A DNA stretch of 21,264 bases from Larix sibirica (GCA_004151065.3 NWUY0300043432.1:4824-26087), one strand, 5' to 3'. Numbered from the stretch's first letter, positions 10,024 through 19,759 are shown. A program made the numbers and translations. The notes: generated by a model not told the origin, from the sequence alone.

Positions 10024-10371
10024 TTGTGTTTCAAGGGAAATTCTTTTGAACATGAGCTTAATATTTCAGTCCATGACCAAATGACATCATGTGGACACTT
10101 TGAGCCATTGTTTTTGTATAGATCGGAAGTAGGAATTCAACAGATGGAAATCGCACCATCTGTATGTCCATTTTCAAACAATGGTCAAAGTGTTCAAATA
10201 GACATGTCGTCAATCCAACAAGAGTTGTCGCAAAAACACTTCGTGCTAGTTGATGTTGTTTTCAATGATTGCCATGACTCTTTTTTTCAATTGATTTGCA
10301 AGTTGATAACAAGTTTTGATGCCATGTCTTATGTTTATTTTGTATATGCAACCTCACTTTTCCCTTCATAG
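10024..10371 (+). pseudogene. Open frame of 115 codons, unidentified, in front of an LTR-element 3' end
   Basis: The frame begins after TGA 10018-10020 and stops at TAG 10369-10371. It has no ATG near its start, so it is more likely the surviving part of a longer decayed frame than a gene. Composition is mixed, with several Cys, Asp and Ser residues; I find no protease, reverse-transcriptase, integrase or chromodomain motif. Another long, twice-interrupted frame begins three bases further on in a different phase (10374-10880); together they may be one coding region with a frameshift. Its place just upstream of a polypurine tract is where plant LTR elements sometimes carry an extra or env-like ORF. 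That placement is suggestive only. Confidence 0.3.
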
Positions 10372-10373
10372 GA

Positions 10374-10880
10374 ATGCACAATAACATGACAATGGTGTTG
10401 TCATATTCTCCACATAATTTTCCTCATAATTCTCAACAACGTGAAATATGTTGCATACCTCTACCTGTGGAGGTGCAAACTTACAACACTTTCTTCCAAA
10501 TATTTTTTTCAAAATGCTTCTAGCAGTTTGCTAATTTTCCAGATGATTTTTCAAATGATATTTTCCAAGTTTCATACTCTGTGGATGCTTGGTGGGTTAC
10601 ACCAATTCATTTTCTATCTCTTAAGAAAAATTTTCAATTATTTTTTCTCAATAGTTCAATTACTGTGCAAAGAACAAATTAAAAGTCTGATGTTTCACCA
10701 TCAAATATTGTTTTGCTTGTTGCAAATGCTCGTACAAACTTCTCCTTCTTTTTGCTTCATGCAAATTCTAGTACCAGCTTCTTCTTTCTGCTAGATAGTG
10801 CTTCCATATCCTTCCAATTCATCAATTGCTCCCCTGTCACGGACATTGCCGCTTGCGGCTCTTGTTTCAAAAAGTGTTGA
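10374..10880 (+). pseudogene. Decayed reading frame of 169 codons, unidentified
   Basis: It starts at ATG 10374-10376 and runs to TGA 10878-10880 with only two internal stops, TAG 10521-10523 and TAA 10680-10682. In DNA this AT-rich one would expect many more stops in 168 codons, so I infer a decayed coding frame. The peptide is rich in Phe, Asn and Ser, with segments such as DAWWVTPIHFLSLKKNF and SSTSFFFLLDSASISF; no family is recognised. The last bases lie within the repeat shared with 14292, and the frame ends about 140 bases before the polypurine tract. It might be the C-terminal part of an LTR-element protein or an unrelated captured fragment. A competing plus-strand frame (10441-10794) overlaps it and looks like its shadow. 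Confidence 0.35.
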
Positions 10881-11170
10881 GAGTGATTGTTTTTATGACA
10901 AATCTTCATTACTCAAACCACTTTTATGGTCACTGCATCAGTGAATTAAAATCCAAATCCCCTCACTATAGTCATTTTGTTGAACTTTTGACACTCCTTT
11001 TTTGCATGGTAGATATTTGAAGTGGGGGATAATATATGTATGAACTGGGGGTGAGGAATATTATTATTAAATACAAGATAGAGGGGCTATGTGAAAAATC
11101 CAAAGCACATATAGATAAATTGCAGCAGTTTAACATTTAGAATCACAATCCCTAGATGTCTACTTTGAAG
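10865..11170 (+). repeat. LTR-element 3' internal end and LTR start, copy A (uninterrupted)
   Basis: Begins TTTCAAAAAGTGTTGAGAGT and ends TACTTTGAAG. It matches 14292-14437 joined to 21083-21242 along its full length, with roughly ten differences in the first 143 bases plus small indels. It contains a polypurine tract (AAGTGGGGGA, 11020-11029), so its left half is the end of an internal region and its right half the likely start of an LTR. At 10998-11007 it keeps the undisturbed sequence TTTTTTGCAT that is duplicated around the LINE in copy B. Confidence 0.85.
11020..11029 (+). other. Polypurine tract (copy A)
   Basis: AAGTGGGGGA lies where internal sequence should give way to the 3' LTR. 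Copy B has AAGTGGGTGA at 21095-21104. Such tracts prime plus-strand DNA synthesis in LTR retrotransposons. Confidence 0.45.
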
Positions 11171-11284
11171 GGCTATGTTGATCTTAAGATTGTTTGAGAT
11201 GGACCCTTCTTGCAAACCAAGGTTTGTGTTTCAAGAGAGGGAATCATGGATCATAAAAATCTTGTAATTGAAAAAAAAACTTAT

Positions 11285-11298
11285 TATATATATATATA
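11285..11298. repeat. TA dinucleotide run
   Basis: Seven TA units inside the candidate LTR. Confidence 0.9.
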
Positions 11299-11474
11299 TT
11301 AACCTATATTTTTAATTACTTAATATAACATGCGTTAAAATAGATCTATTTCAACATAAGATCAACCCAAATGTTAAATAGAACAATGCAAACAATGAGA
11401 TTTAAAGCTCTAGATAAATGCAAAAAATCATATTATTCAAAGATACATAATATAATAAAGTCTAAAGTGGAGAC

Positions 11475-11482
11475 TATAAATA
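11475..11482 (+). promoter_or_regulatory. TATA-like box in candidate LTR
   Basis: TATAAATA followed by GAGAACTC, about 450 bases into the LTR. Sequence and position fit a U3 promoter; no transcription start can be read from sequence alone. Confidence 0.4.
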
Positions 11483-12798
11483 GAGAACTCATGCCATGTC
11501 CTTCATTAGTTACTAACTTGCTACACAAAAAATATTGATGGATTATTTAAACCATTAAACGTCAAATAATAATTTGTATGCCTGGAAAAATTTTAACAAG
11601 TTATCAAATATGTCTTGAGACGAAAACAAATTGCACAAATCATCAATTTCTAGTGCATGAGTGGCATCATGCCCAAGGAGCTCTCATCCTCTCTTTGGAA
11701 AATATTTAAACCCTAGGGAAATGTTTAATTGGAGGCTAGCATAATTTTTGGGGAATAGTTTTTATGAAGGGGACATATTATTATGAAAAGAGGTTGTTGG
11801 AAGGGAACTTGGAGATGAGTGTAGAGGAGGTCTCGCATAGGAGAAACTAGAAAAAGGGCATGTATCTTTTTGGATAAAGTCTAGTTATAGTCTAAAAATG
11901 AGGCCTACATAAGTAGATAGAAAAAGGTAGAATGAATGTCGTGGGACAGAGGGTGACATGAATGGGAAGAACAACTCTGAGTCAAGATGGAGTAGAAGGA
12001 AAATGGTGGAGAGGCTATGTATAGAGAAATTAAGAAGACTTTTCATTATAGAAGGAGATTGTGTAGAAGAAGTAGAAAATCGTTATATGCAGAGAAAGGA
12101 ATTTGCATGAAGGAGAGAGCTATCCAGAAAAGAGAAGTGTGAAGTAGGAGGCTGAAAAGAAGTAGAAAATTGTCGAAGAACGAAGAGCACAATTCCATCA
12201 TTTGCGAGGTAAAAATGTGAACTGGAGAAAACATGTAATTTTGTGTGTTAAATGTAAGCCTAGCCAAGACATAGACTAGCAGGTGACTTATTTGAAAGGG
12301 CTTTCAGACCTTGTGGTTGTTAAATTGCATTATGCTTTTAAGTTTTAAATTGTTTTATAAGACAGAAAGTCATTAAGGCTTGTTACTATAAATTGTAATC
12401 TTCATGCGAATGAATAGAAGGTCTTTAGAGCAGAGAAATTTCAAGTCCATGGATTTTGTGTAGGAACCTTGATGTTTTTAATCTATTGTGTGTAGATGGC
12501 CATTTGATCCTAGTTCAAATGAGGAATTGTTGGTTGTATACAAGTGTCTATATTATTTTTTGGCACTATGACACTATGAATGTTGGACCTATTGTGCTGT
12601 CTTGTGTAGTTGGATCCATGGGTTAACTTTTTTTTTTTATAGTTTAAGTAGGTTTGGGGTTGTTGTGTGAGATAATTTTAGAACTTGTTGTGTCCAAATT
12701 GTGTATGTTATGTTGTGTTGTTGCTTGCAGGTTTGAGTCTGGGTATTGTCATTAAAATACTTTTAGGAGGGGAGTAAGGGCCCATGTATGCATCAAGT

Positions 12799-12810
12799 TG
12801 ATATCAGAGC
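12799..12810 (+). other. Primer-binding site, initiator tRNA-Met type, one mismatch
   Basis: TGATATCAGAGC differs at one position (G to A) from the usual plant site TGGTATCAGAGC. It is preceded by GCATCAAGT, a context common at the LTR-to-PBS boundary. Internal sequence follows in the plus direction. Confidence 0.65.
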
Positions 12811-13412
12811 AGGAGTATCATACACAATAGGTGGAATCCTATGGAATAAAGTTGCAGCTCCATGGTTGGCATTGTGAGTAGAGTTGTAGGAGAATCGAAT
12901 ATTGTATCTTTAGCATTGAGGTTTTGCGTAGAGTTATTAGTGAGAGACTAAGGTGATGGAGTAGAAGAAGAGAGCACTAGTTGCAGTGCGGTAGAATTTG
13001 TTATCGAATTGTGGGAAGCTCCAATCATGAAGTTGGGTAGAGTTGTCCAATGTAGAAGAAGCAAAACTATTTGAGATTTTGAAGACTTGAAAAGCAGATT
13101 GAAGATTGCTAGTGTTAAGATAGCTCCAATAGTGGATTATTGGATAGAGTTATCTAGGGAATGAAGTTAACCATTTGGGGTGTTGTAAATCAAAGTTCAT
13201 AGATGGGTTACAAGAGGCAAGTGAAGGTTGGAAGCTTGAGTAAAAGAAGTTCATATGGCGTAATGACATCAGAAAAAGTGTGATGCATTGTGAAAAAATG
13301 TGGTTAGAGTGGAAATTTTGGAAGTAGCAAAGAGATCAAGAAACCCTTGGGTTAGGGAAAGTTGATGAAGGTTTCCATAGAATAGAGAAGACCCCTGATA
13401 AAGAATTAGGTT
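12811..13412 (+). other. Leader-like internal region of the second LTR element
   Basis: About 600 bases between the primer-binding site and the first long open frame. G/A-rich on the plus strand, with no open frame of note. The position fits the untranslated leader of an LTR element. Confidence 0.4.
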
Positions 13413-14066
13413 ATGATGATCAATAAGAATATTGATAAAAGATTGGAAGTGTTGGAACAAGCAGAGAGGTCATGCCATGTCAAGGCATGTGATGTGCGTG
13501 ATAATAAGAAAAAAATGGTGGAAGAAGACCTCATACTGGATGGGGAATATTATGATTTTGAAGAGGATGGGATAATGATATGTTACCTAGAAGAGCCATA
13601 AATGTTGGAAATGTTGAAAGATGTCCCTTGAAGGACATAAGTTGAAACTGAAAATGAATTCAAGTGCAAAAATGAAGGAAATAATGAAGAGGATGTTGTT
13701 GAACTAGTAATAATAGAGATGGAAGAAGAGAAAATTAAGAACTCTTAAAATAAGAAAGAACATTAAGTTAAAGAGACTTTCTATGAGAAAGAGGTGGACA
13801 TAGATCTCCATGCAAGAGAGGTTGGAGCATAGGAAAAAATGAGGTGGGATACATTAAATCCCTTGAGTTATTGTGATGATGTTGTTTAATTGAAGATAGG
13901 GTAGTGAGTCTATGGTTTCCTACAAGGAATTAAACATGATAAAGTTGATGATGATGGAAGTATAAGTTGCAAACCTAAGAAAGGGAAGACATTGGAGAGC
14001 AAGCCTTGGAGGACATTTGATTATATTAACAATTTACTTAGAGAATTGTGCAAGTACAAAATATGA
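13413..14066 (+). pseudogene. Decayed acidic frame in gag position
   Basis: A frame starting at ATG 13413-13415 stays open for 62 codons, then continues in the same phase for a total of 217 codons with nine internal stops before TGA 14064-14066. Between stops the sequence is strongly charged and Glu/Lys-rich: NNEEDVVELVIIEMEEEK is followed later by GIKHDKVDDDGSISCKPKKG. I see no gag core, CCHC knuckle or protease motif. Its position about 600 bases after the primer-binding site is where gag would be, but an element-specific acidic ORF is also possible. The internal stops show it is not functional. Confidence 0.35.
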
Positions 14067-14291
14067 TGAGAACATATTTGATAATGTTGCAAGCTAGTGA
14101 AGAGGAATGCAATGGTGTAGTGACTACAAATGAAATTAATAATGTTTTCAATGTACTTCATTTACAGTCAATGTAAATTTATAAGTGTCATTTTATTTTC
14201 TTTCATAAAATGTAACCATACAATTTTGTGTTAATGTTGTACATATGATGACTTTCATATCCTTTGCTCTTATTAGTTTGGCATGATCCTA
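14067..14291. other. AT-rich spacer before the repeat copy B
   Basis: No feature recognised. The distance between the decayed acidic frame and the 3' end repeat is far too short for a pol region, so this element is internally deleted or non-autonomous. Confidence 0.4.
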
Positions 14292-14437
14292 TTTCAAAAA
14301 GTGTTGAGAGTGATTGTTTTTTATGACAAACCTTCATTACTCAACCCACTTTTATGGCCAGTGCATGAATTAAAATCCAAATCCAAATCCCTTCATTATA
14401 GTCATTTTGTTGAACTTTTGACACTCCTTTTTTGCAT
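14292..14437 (+). repeat. LTR-element 3' end, copy B, left part (split by the LINE)
   Basis: Matches 10865-11007 of copy A up to and including TTTTTTGCAT, where the match stops and the LINE begins. Relative to copy A it lacks four bases near 14361 and carries an extra CCAAAT. The rest of the repeat resumes at 21083. Confidence 0.9.
14428..14437. repeat. LINE target-site duplication, left copy
   Basis: TTTTTTGCAT, identical to 21073-21082 and present once at the corresponding point of copy A (10998-11007). The T-run reading A-rich on the other strand fits the preference of L1-type endonucleases for T-rich cleavage sites. Confidence 0.92.
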
Positions 14438-14771
14438 TTTTTTTTCAAGTCGAAAAAAATTCATCTTATATTAATAGGAAAAAGATGTAACAAAGAGATT
14501 ACATATGATTAAGAACTATCAGAGTTCAAATTAGTCGAGTAGCCAAAGAGCCGAGGGTTCTTACAATAAGAGCATAATATGCATAAGAGCGAAAGCACAG
14601 GGCTAACATAAAAAACGCCAATCTGTCCTTAGTGACTGAGATCCCCTGTTGACTCAGGGCAGTATAAACAGTTCACCAGGCCTAAGGATGATCTTCAAAC
14701 CAAAAAGATAACCAGTGGATAGTACGCTCTAGATAGAACAGTGGCTCAATATCGAAGAGAATGTGTACCAA
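14438..14771 (-). other. LINE 3' UTR and A tail
   Basis: Runs from the ORF2 stop to the target duplication. The last bases on the minus strand read TTTTTTTCGACTTG followed by eight A. An AATATAAG just upstream may act as polyadenylation signal. The tail is short, as is usual for old plant LINE copies. Confidence 0.8.
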
Positions 14772-14799
14772 TCAGGAGCAGTGTAACCGACCATCCATC

Positions 14800-15170
14800 C
14801 TACCCAATGACAACTTCGATAGTCTGTTGGCCTCCTCGTTGTAACAATGATACCGATGGGAGAAAGATAGATCAATAAAATTGAGGATAAGGGCACGGAC
14901 ACGTAACATTCAAGGCTGAAGTAGTAGTGGTCTCAAATCAGTCGATCCCCGAGCCCAATCGATAACACATTGGGAATCACCAAAAATGTGTGTAAGCTTG
15001 ATAGAATTCATAGTGGCAAACCAAAGAAAAGCCCACAGGGCCACCAGTTCTGCCTTAGTGTTTGAACCAGATCCCGCTTTCAAATGGATAAGAAAAACAT
15101 GAGCCCGCGCCATTTTAATGCCCGCACCACAATTACCATTCTGAGATGCTCCGTCGAAAAACCCATATGG
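14800..15170 (-). other. RNase H domain of LINE ORF2
   Basis: C-terminal RVT_3-like domain that would remove the RNA strand from the hybrid. The motif FFDGASQNG carries the first acidic residue (codon 15153-15155), KAELVAL the Glu, and FGDSQ the second Asp. The fourth position, expected in an EAD.L motif, reads EANRL: Asp is replaced by Asn at 14826-14828. One stop lies between the third and fourth motifs. Known plant L1 lineages gained such a domain; animal L1 lacks it. Confidence 0.85.
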
Positions 15171-15454
15171 GTAAGAGTGTTGATCAACCATGAGGAGGGG
15201 AGCTCGAAGCAAATCCCACGCAGGCACCGAAGGCGCAGGAGACTGCCAAGCAAAGATCCTGGCGACAATCACATCCACGCAGGGCGTAATCCCACAAAAT
15301 ATCAATCCGTTCCTCATATGCCAAACTTCCCACAGAGCATAGAATGCAACGACGGAGCATGCTGCCGAATGATCACAGCAAACAGTCAGGTTGTCCAAAA
15401 TAGTTCCACAATTCCATCTAGTGGGGAGATGATTCCATACCAATTGAAACAAAA

Positions 15455-15660
15455 TCACACCTGCCAAATAAATGATCAATATGTTCATCCTCCTCCATGC
15501 ACAAAATACACAACCCAGGGCCACAGAAACCACGACGCCGCAGATTCGCCCAAGTAAGAATCTTGTTATGTAAACACAGCCATATGAAACAACTCACTTT
15601 GACCTGTACATTGTTACTCCATAATAGCTTAAACACATCAAACGTCTCCTCTTCACTAGT
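15455..15660 (-). other. zf-RVT zinc-binding region of LINE ORF2
   Basis: The segment VSCFIWLCLHNKILTWANL followed by a C-x-x-C (CILC) and H-I-D-H-L-F is the zinc-binding module found after reverse transcriptase in plant LINEs and related proteins. A frameshift just after it, near 15445, separates it from the RNase H frame. Confidence 0.8.
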
Positions 15661-16125
15661 GTCAGCCAGCAGACCATCATACGCTAGTGAAGCCGTCACT
15701 GATCCTGTTTGAGCATTCATAGACCAAACAAATCGATCTCGTTGGTCCGTCAGAGCAATCCCAATGCCAACCAGACCAAGACGGAAAAAATCCCACTCCC
15801 TTCCCAAATCCTGAGGTAAAACAAGATCAGCTGCCATTAACCAATAATCAGCAGAAGAGTCATAGGGTTGTTTCATTTGTTTCAAGACATAAAGACCTCT
15901 ATCGTGTAATGCATGGATAAGAGGACTGGATAAGCGGTGATGTTCCCCCAAACCAAAAATCGGGTCGATAGCCATAGAAATTAGGGTCCCACAACTGACC
16001 TCCCAGCATAGTGAGCATTTGATAATCCGGAAGTTTTTCAGTAAACTGCGCCAAATCGCCGAGCAGTTTCCTGGAGGAGAAACAAAAGTCCGAAGCCACT
16101 ACGTCGGATCTAACCCTTTTAGTTA

Positions 16126-16235
16126 CTTTGCTTGTATAATGGCCTTCGATAGGCCTTTGTCAAATAATACTCGCCAAAAACTTTGCTTGTATAATGGCCT
16201 TTGATAGGCCTTTGTCAAATAATACTCGCCAAAAA
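16126..16235. repeat. 55-bp tandem duplication inside LINE ORF2
   Basis: Units 16126-16180 and 16181-16235 are identical except for C at 16147 versus T at 16202 (a CpG to TpG difference). The length is not a multiple of three, so the duplication itself shifts the frame: the frame upstream of it and the frame downstream agree again if one unit is disregarded. Short GC-rich AGGCC palindromes lie inside each unit. Confidence 0.97.
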
Positions 16236-16559
16236 CTTTTGGCACAAAGAGATCTATTGAATTCTATGTGCCTCTTGATGCCCCAACCACCTAGATGACG
16301 AGGTCGAGACAGACTCCTTCAACAAGCAAGATGGAATTTGGAGCTCCCCATCCGACCTCCCCAGAGGAAGTCGAAAATACACTGGCGCAAGCGATCAATA
16401 GTGCCCAATGGGATGACGAAGAGCGTGAACCAATACACCGAGAGTGATTGAAGTACCAATTGCGTAAGGATAAGTCTACCCCCAAGAGTTAGCCACCGAG
16501 ATGCCCACGAGTTTATCCTCCTAGATACCTTATGAACCAACCAATTCCAGTCTGAAGCC

Positions 16560-17383
16560 CCATAAGAGCTGAGCTTAATGAAGAATCCGAGATACTTAAT
16601 GCCTTCCTCTAAACCATACTGCACAAAAGGAAACCGACCTGAAATAAAGGATTGGATGTTGTCATCGTCACATTGGCAAGTGAAAGAGGACTTTTTGGCA
16701 TTAATCCTCAACCCTAATGCATCACATAAAACATTACGAATTCTACTATAATGGATCCATTCATCTTTTGATCCTGCACCAAATAGGAACACGTCATCTA
16801 CTAAAAAGAGGTGCGTCATATGAAGAGCACAATCCACTCTAATACCAGTGATAGATCCCTGAAGACAAGCCTTGTTAATCATCAAGATAAGAGCTTCCAT
16901 AGCCAGGATGAAGAGGTAGGGGGATAAGGGACACCCCTGTCGCAGCCCCCTATTGCCGTGGAAAATTTTTGATGGTGAACCATTGATAAGGACCGCGAAA
17001 CTGGTAGTAGAATAACAAGCATAAATCCAATTCACTACCTCCACCGAAAGACCAATCTGTATAAGAATAAGCCGCAACATATCCCAATCAACAGAATCAT
17101 AGGCCTTTTGTAGATCCGGTTTAAGAACAAAAGCACTTAACCTCTTTAATTTAATAGAATGGAGGCACTCTTGTGCCATTCCCACCACGTTAGAGACATG
17201 TCGATTGGGTAAGAATGCAAATTGCTCCTGGGAAATAGAATCACCCAACACCGGCTTTATCCTTTCAGCAATAATCTTAGTAATGAGCTTGTAGCAGAGA
17301 TTGCAAAGCGATATAGGTTTGTAATCTTCAAAGGACCCCCACCTATCCACCTTAGGGATTAGTGTAATGTAAGTATGGTTCAA
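16560..17383 (-). other. Reverse transcriptase domain of LINE ORF2
   Basis: Motifs in order: SFEDYKPISLCN, FAFLPNRHV, DLQKAYDSVDW with the first catalytic Asp (about 17083-17117), GLRQGCPLSPYLF (about 16905-16950), FLVDDVFLFG with both Asp retained at 16793-16798, and YLGFF near 16580. The usual Ala before DD is Val. The frame is open for the whole domain and on through the thumb segment WASRWLTLGGRLILTQ to TGA 16319-16321, making it the best-preserved part of the element. Confidence 0.95.
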
Positions 17384-18179
17384 CTGTCATGGAATCTAGG
17401 CTTTGGAACGAGATTCCTCAATGGCAGCTGTCAGCTCCTCCCCAAGCATATCAAAGAAGAATAAGTAAAATTCCATGGTCCACTCGTCGGGTTCTGGGCT
17501 CTTATCAGCACAACAGAGTTTCAGGATATGATGCACTTCTTCCTGAGACAGAGGTCTCTCGATCCGGTTGGCCTTGTCACTATTGAAGTATTGAGGAAAG
17601 TTACTAATGGCTTCAAGTTGGTGGAGTAGACTGGGCTCCTTAGTCTTTGAGTAGACCCCGAGAAAAATGCTTATTCGCTACTGCTTTAATCGAGCTGTCA
17701 TAAAAAACTGGAACATGAGATTCCCCCTTGACATCCCATATAGCATTCATCAACCTCCTATGTTTGGCGAACCGATGAAAAACTTAGTGTTATGGTCACC
17801 CGCTCTGAGCCAAGTAGCACGCCTTTTTTGCCTCCATTCTTCTTCAATGTGTCCCAGGATCTTTTCCTTAGACTGAATCAGCTTAGACAAATGAGCATGC
17901 TGCTCCTTCGTGGCCCATGAGAGCTCCAAAGACATCGTATAGTGGTGAATTTTTTCCTCGATTTCTGCCAACAATTTATGTTCCTCCACCTTTTTTTCCT
18001 TCACACAAGCCCGAACTAAGCATTTAAGTCAATGGAGTTTACGAGGTAGGCTCAACAGGGGTGAACCCCAAAAATTTTGTGAGAGATCCTTCCAAGTCTC
18101 CCGTATCCAACTACAGAAAGTAGCTTCCGATAGCCACCCCGAATTAAACTTGAAAGGGTAAAATTTTGGACCCGAGTCA

Positions 18180-18873
18180 AAATCTAATTGTAGAAAGATC
18201 ACCTTATGTTCTAAAATTCCCACCACTCGAGTCCATGAGCGATACTTACCCAAATTCTCACATAGGTCTTCATCCATCAAGAAACAATCCAAGCGCTTTC
18301 CAATGTACGTAAAACCACAATGCCCATTGGTCCAAGTTGGGTACAAACAATGTGGCACCACGTCAACAAGATTTTCTTCTTCGAATAACCCATTGAAATA
18401 ATCGGCAAGCGGATCCACCACACGCCGCTTTCCCCAACATTCATCAGGGCAATGTCAGGTTTAGATCCCCTGCCAAAATAAGAGAGGAATCAGTCAGTAA
18501 TCCCGCCTCAGAAACCTTTTCCCAGAATGGTATACGAGCGTTGTAAGGACCATACACATTCACGATACGAAACTATCAATCACAAACCCTAAAAGAACCT
18601 TCAACCAAGATACTAGCCACAAAAGAGTAGGAAGTGAAGTCTGCCAACCTTGGATCCCAAGCCACCAAAGTACCCCCAGATACCCACATACATCCAAAGC
18701 ACAAACATGCCAAGTAGGTTTCAAACTAAAAAAATGGAACAAGCATCCACAACACTAACCATACTCTCCTAAATAAGGATCATAGCAGGAGCTTCCATCT
18801 CCAAAAAATGTTTCAGGGCAACTCTCGTTGGGCCCCTGCCCAGCCCACAAACATTGAAAGAGAGTAGTAACAT
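18180..18873 (-). other. AP-type endonuclease domain of LINE ORF2
   Basis: Recognisable motifs: N-V-C-G-L-G at the start, L-I-stop-E-S-M where LIQE is expected, NVYGP, GDLN, KRLDCFL with the conserved Asp, and LEHK where SDH is usual, so His is kept and Ser-Asp changed. Four stops and a frameshift near 18448, right after GDLN, break it. The enzyme would nick the T-rich target strand. Confidence 0.88.
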
Positions 18874-18875
18874 TA
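18871..18875 (-). promoter_or_regulatory. TAATG stop-start junction of ORF1 and ORF2
   Basis: On the minus strand the ORF1 stop TAA (18875-18873) and the ORF2 start ATG (18873-18871) share one base. The two frames differ by one phase and both read convincingly up to this point. The same UAAUG arrangement drives translational coupling in the silkworm LINE SART1, where ribosomes that end ORF1 restart at ORF2. Coupling here is inferred from that precedent. Confidence 0.8.
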
Positions 18876-19688
18876 AGTGAAATGATCATGGGATGCCAAA
18901 TCTCTAAGAGCCCGAGGTGGGGAGGAACGACAAAGGCCTTTGTCGAATAATGAGGAAACCGAGGGATTGATCAAAGACGACGACTGTGACTTGCAAGGAG
19001 AGGCACCCTGACGAGCCGACACCTTCTTGTTTTTCCTGGATTTCCTAATGGTCACATTTCCTTTGGACAACGGGGGTATCGAGCAGATCGAAAAATCAAT
19101 CGGAGGATTAACAAAGTTGGTAGTAAGTGGGACAAGTGCATCTAACAGTCCAGGTGGCAAAAAAATGGGACAGTCAGGAATAGGTGAGAGAGGAAGGGAG
19201 ATACCCAGGGACGCTAAGGGCATCAGGGAAAAAAGGTCCACAATCGAAAGGGGAGGAAGGGGCTGAGAAGGAGGGCTTGAAGGGTTGACGACCAAAGGGA
19301 GAGGAGAGGACTGAGGAGAGGGGATTAAAGGGATAGTGTCCACAGGAGAAAAAAACCTCAGGCGAGGCCACCACTAGAAGTGCTCCATTCCACACAGTTG
19401 CAGACCCCGCCATAGGGGCAGACCCCAGAGAGGGATTCACCAGCGAGATGACCCCCCCTCAGACAGAGAATCACAGGTCAAAAAATTTGAAGGAGAAAGA
19501 GGAAGAGTCTCGATAATTTCTTCGACAAAAAGAAATTTTAAGAGGACCGGGACAGATGATGCAAAATTACCCAAAAGAGCCGAGGCCGATGAATGGTCCA
19601 AGGGAACAGTGTCCCAAATGCCATCATTTGAGGAGGGAGACCGAGCTGCCTCATTAGTTCCGTGCCCATGCGAGGACGAAAGGGTGGC

Positions 19689-19730
19689 ACATCGATCCTT
19701 AGCATATCCTATCGTGTGACACTGATGACA
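19689..19730 (-). other. Zinc knuckle of LINE ORF1 with lost histidine
   Basis: The segment CHQCHTIGYAKDRC has the spacing C-x2-C-x4-(H)-x4-C of the zf-CCHC knuckle, but the His position is Tyr (codon 19704-19706). A single C to T change (CAT to TAT) explains it. The knuckle normally contacts nucleic acid, so zinc binding is probably lost. Confidence 0.85.
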
Positions 19731-19759
19731 CCGGAAGGGGACCTTCCAATAATCCAATT

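Larger units (their letters stand above)
11025..12797 (+). mobile_element. Candidate LTR, about 1.77 kb, shared between two internal regions
   Basis: It is bounded on the left by a polypurine tract and on the right by a tRNA-Met-type primer-binding site, the two signals that flank an LTR when it is 3' of one internal region and 5' of another. Inside lie TATAAATA at 11475-11482, a TA run at 11285-11298 and a purine-rich stretch between about 11820 and 12200. No protein-coding frame is visible. The first 146 bases recur at 21097-21242, as expected if the next LTR begins there. Exact TG and CA ends are not fixed; TGTATGAAC near 11037 and ATGCATCA near 12788-12795 are candidates. Confidence 0.5.
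14772..18873 (-). pseudogene. ORF2: LINE ORF2: endonuclease, reverse transcriptase, RNase H (broken)
   Basis: ATG 18871-18873 to TGA 14772-14774, about 1,350 codons without the internal duplication, which fits plant L1 ORF2 with RNase H. The start is chosen because it reads straight into the endonuclease motif N-V-C-G-L-G and overlaps the ORF1 stop. The product would nick target DNA and copy LINE RNA there (target-primed reverse transcription). Order: AP-type endonuclease, linker with WRQK..A.WL..GD.NTKFF, reverse transcriptase, thumb, zf-RVT, RNase H. Damage: several in-frame stops (for example in place of Gln in LIQE and of Trp and Arg ahead of LNHTYI), indels near 18448, 17785, 17640 and 15445, and a 55-bp duplication at 16126-16235. 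Long undamaged stretches such as 16319-17383 suggest moderate age. Confidence 0.93.

Noticed and set aside
15084-15557. 157-codon open frame on the plus strand
   Set aside because: It is antisense to the zf-RVT and RNase H parts of LINE ORF2, where the conserved residues are on the minus strand.
18887-18889. Earlier ATG (reading ATGATCATTTCACTTAATG) as start of ORF2
   Set aside because: It is in a different phase from the endonuclease motif and its frame does not join ORF2; the ATG at 18871-18873 reads directly into N-V-C-G-L-G.
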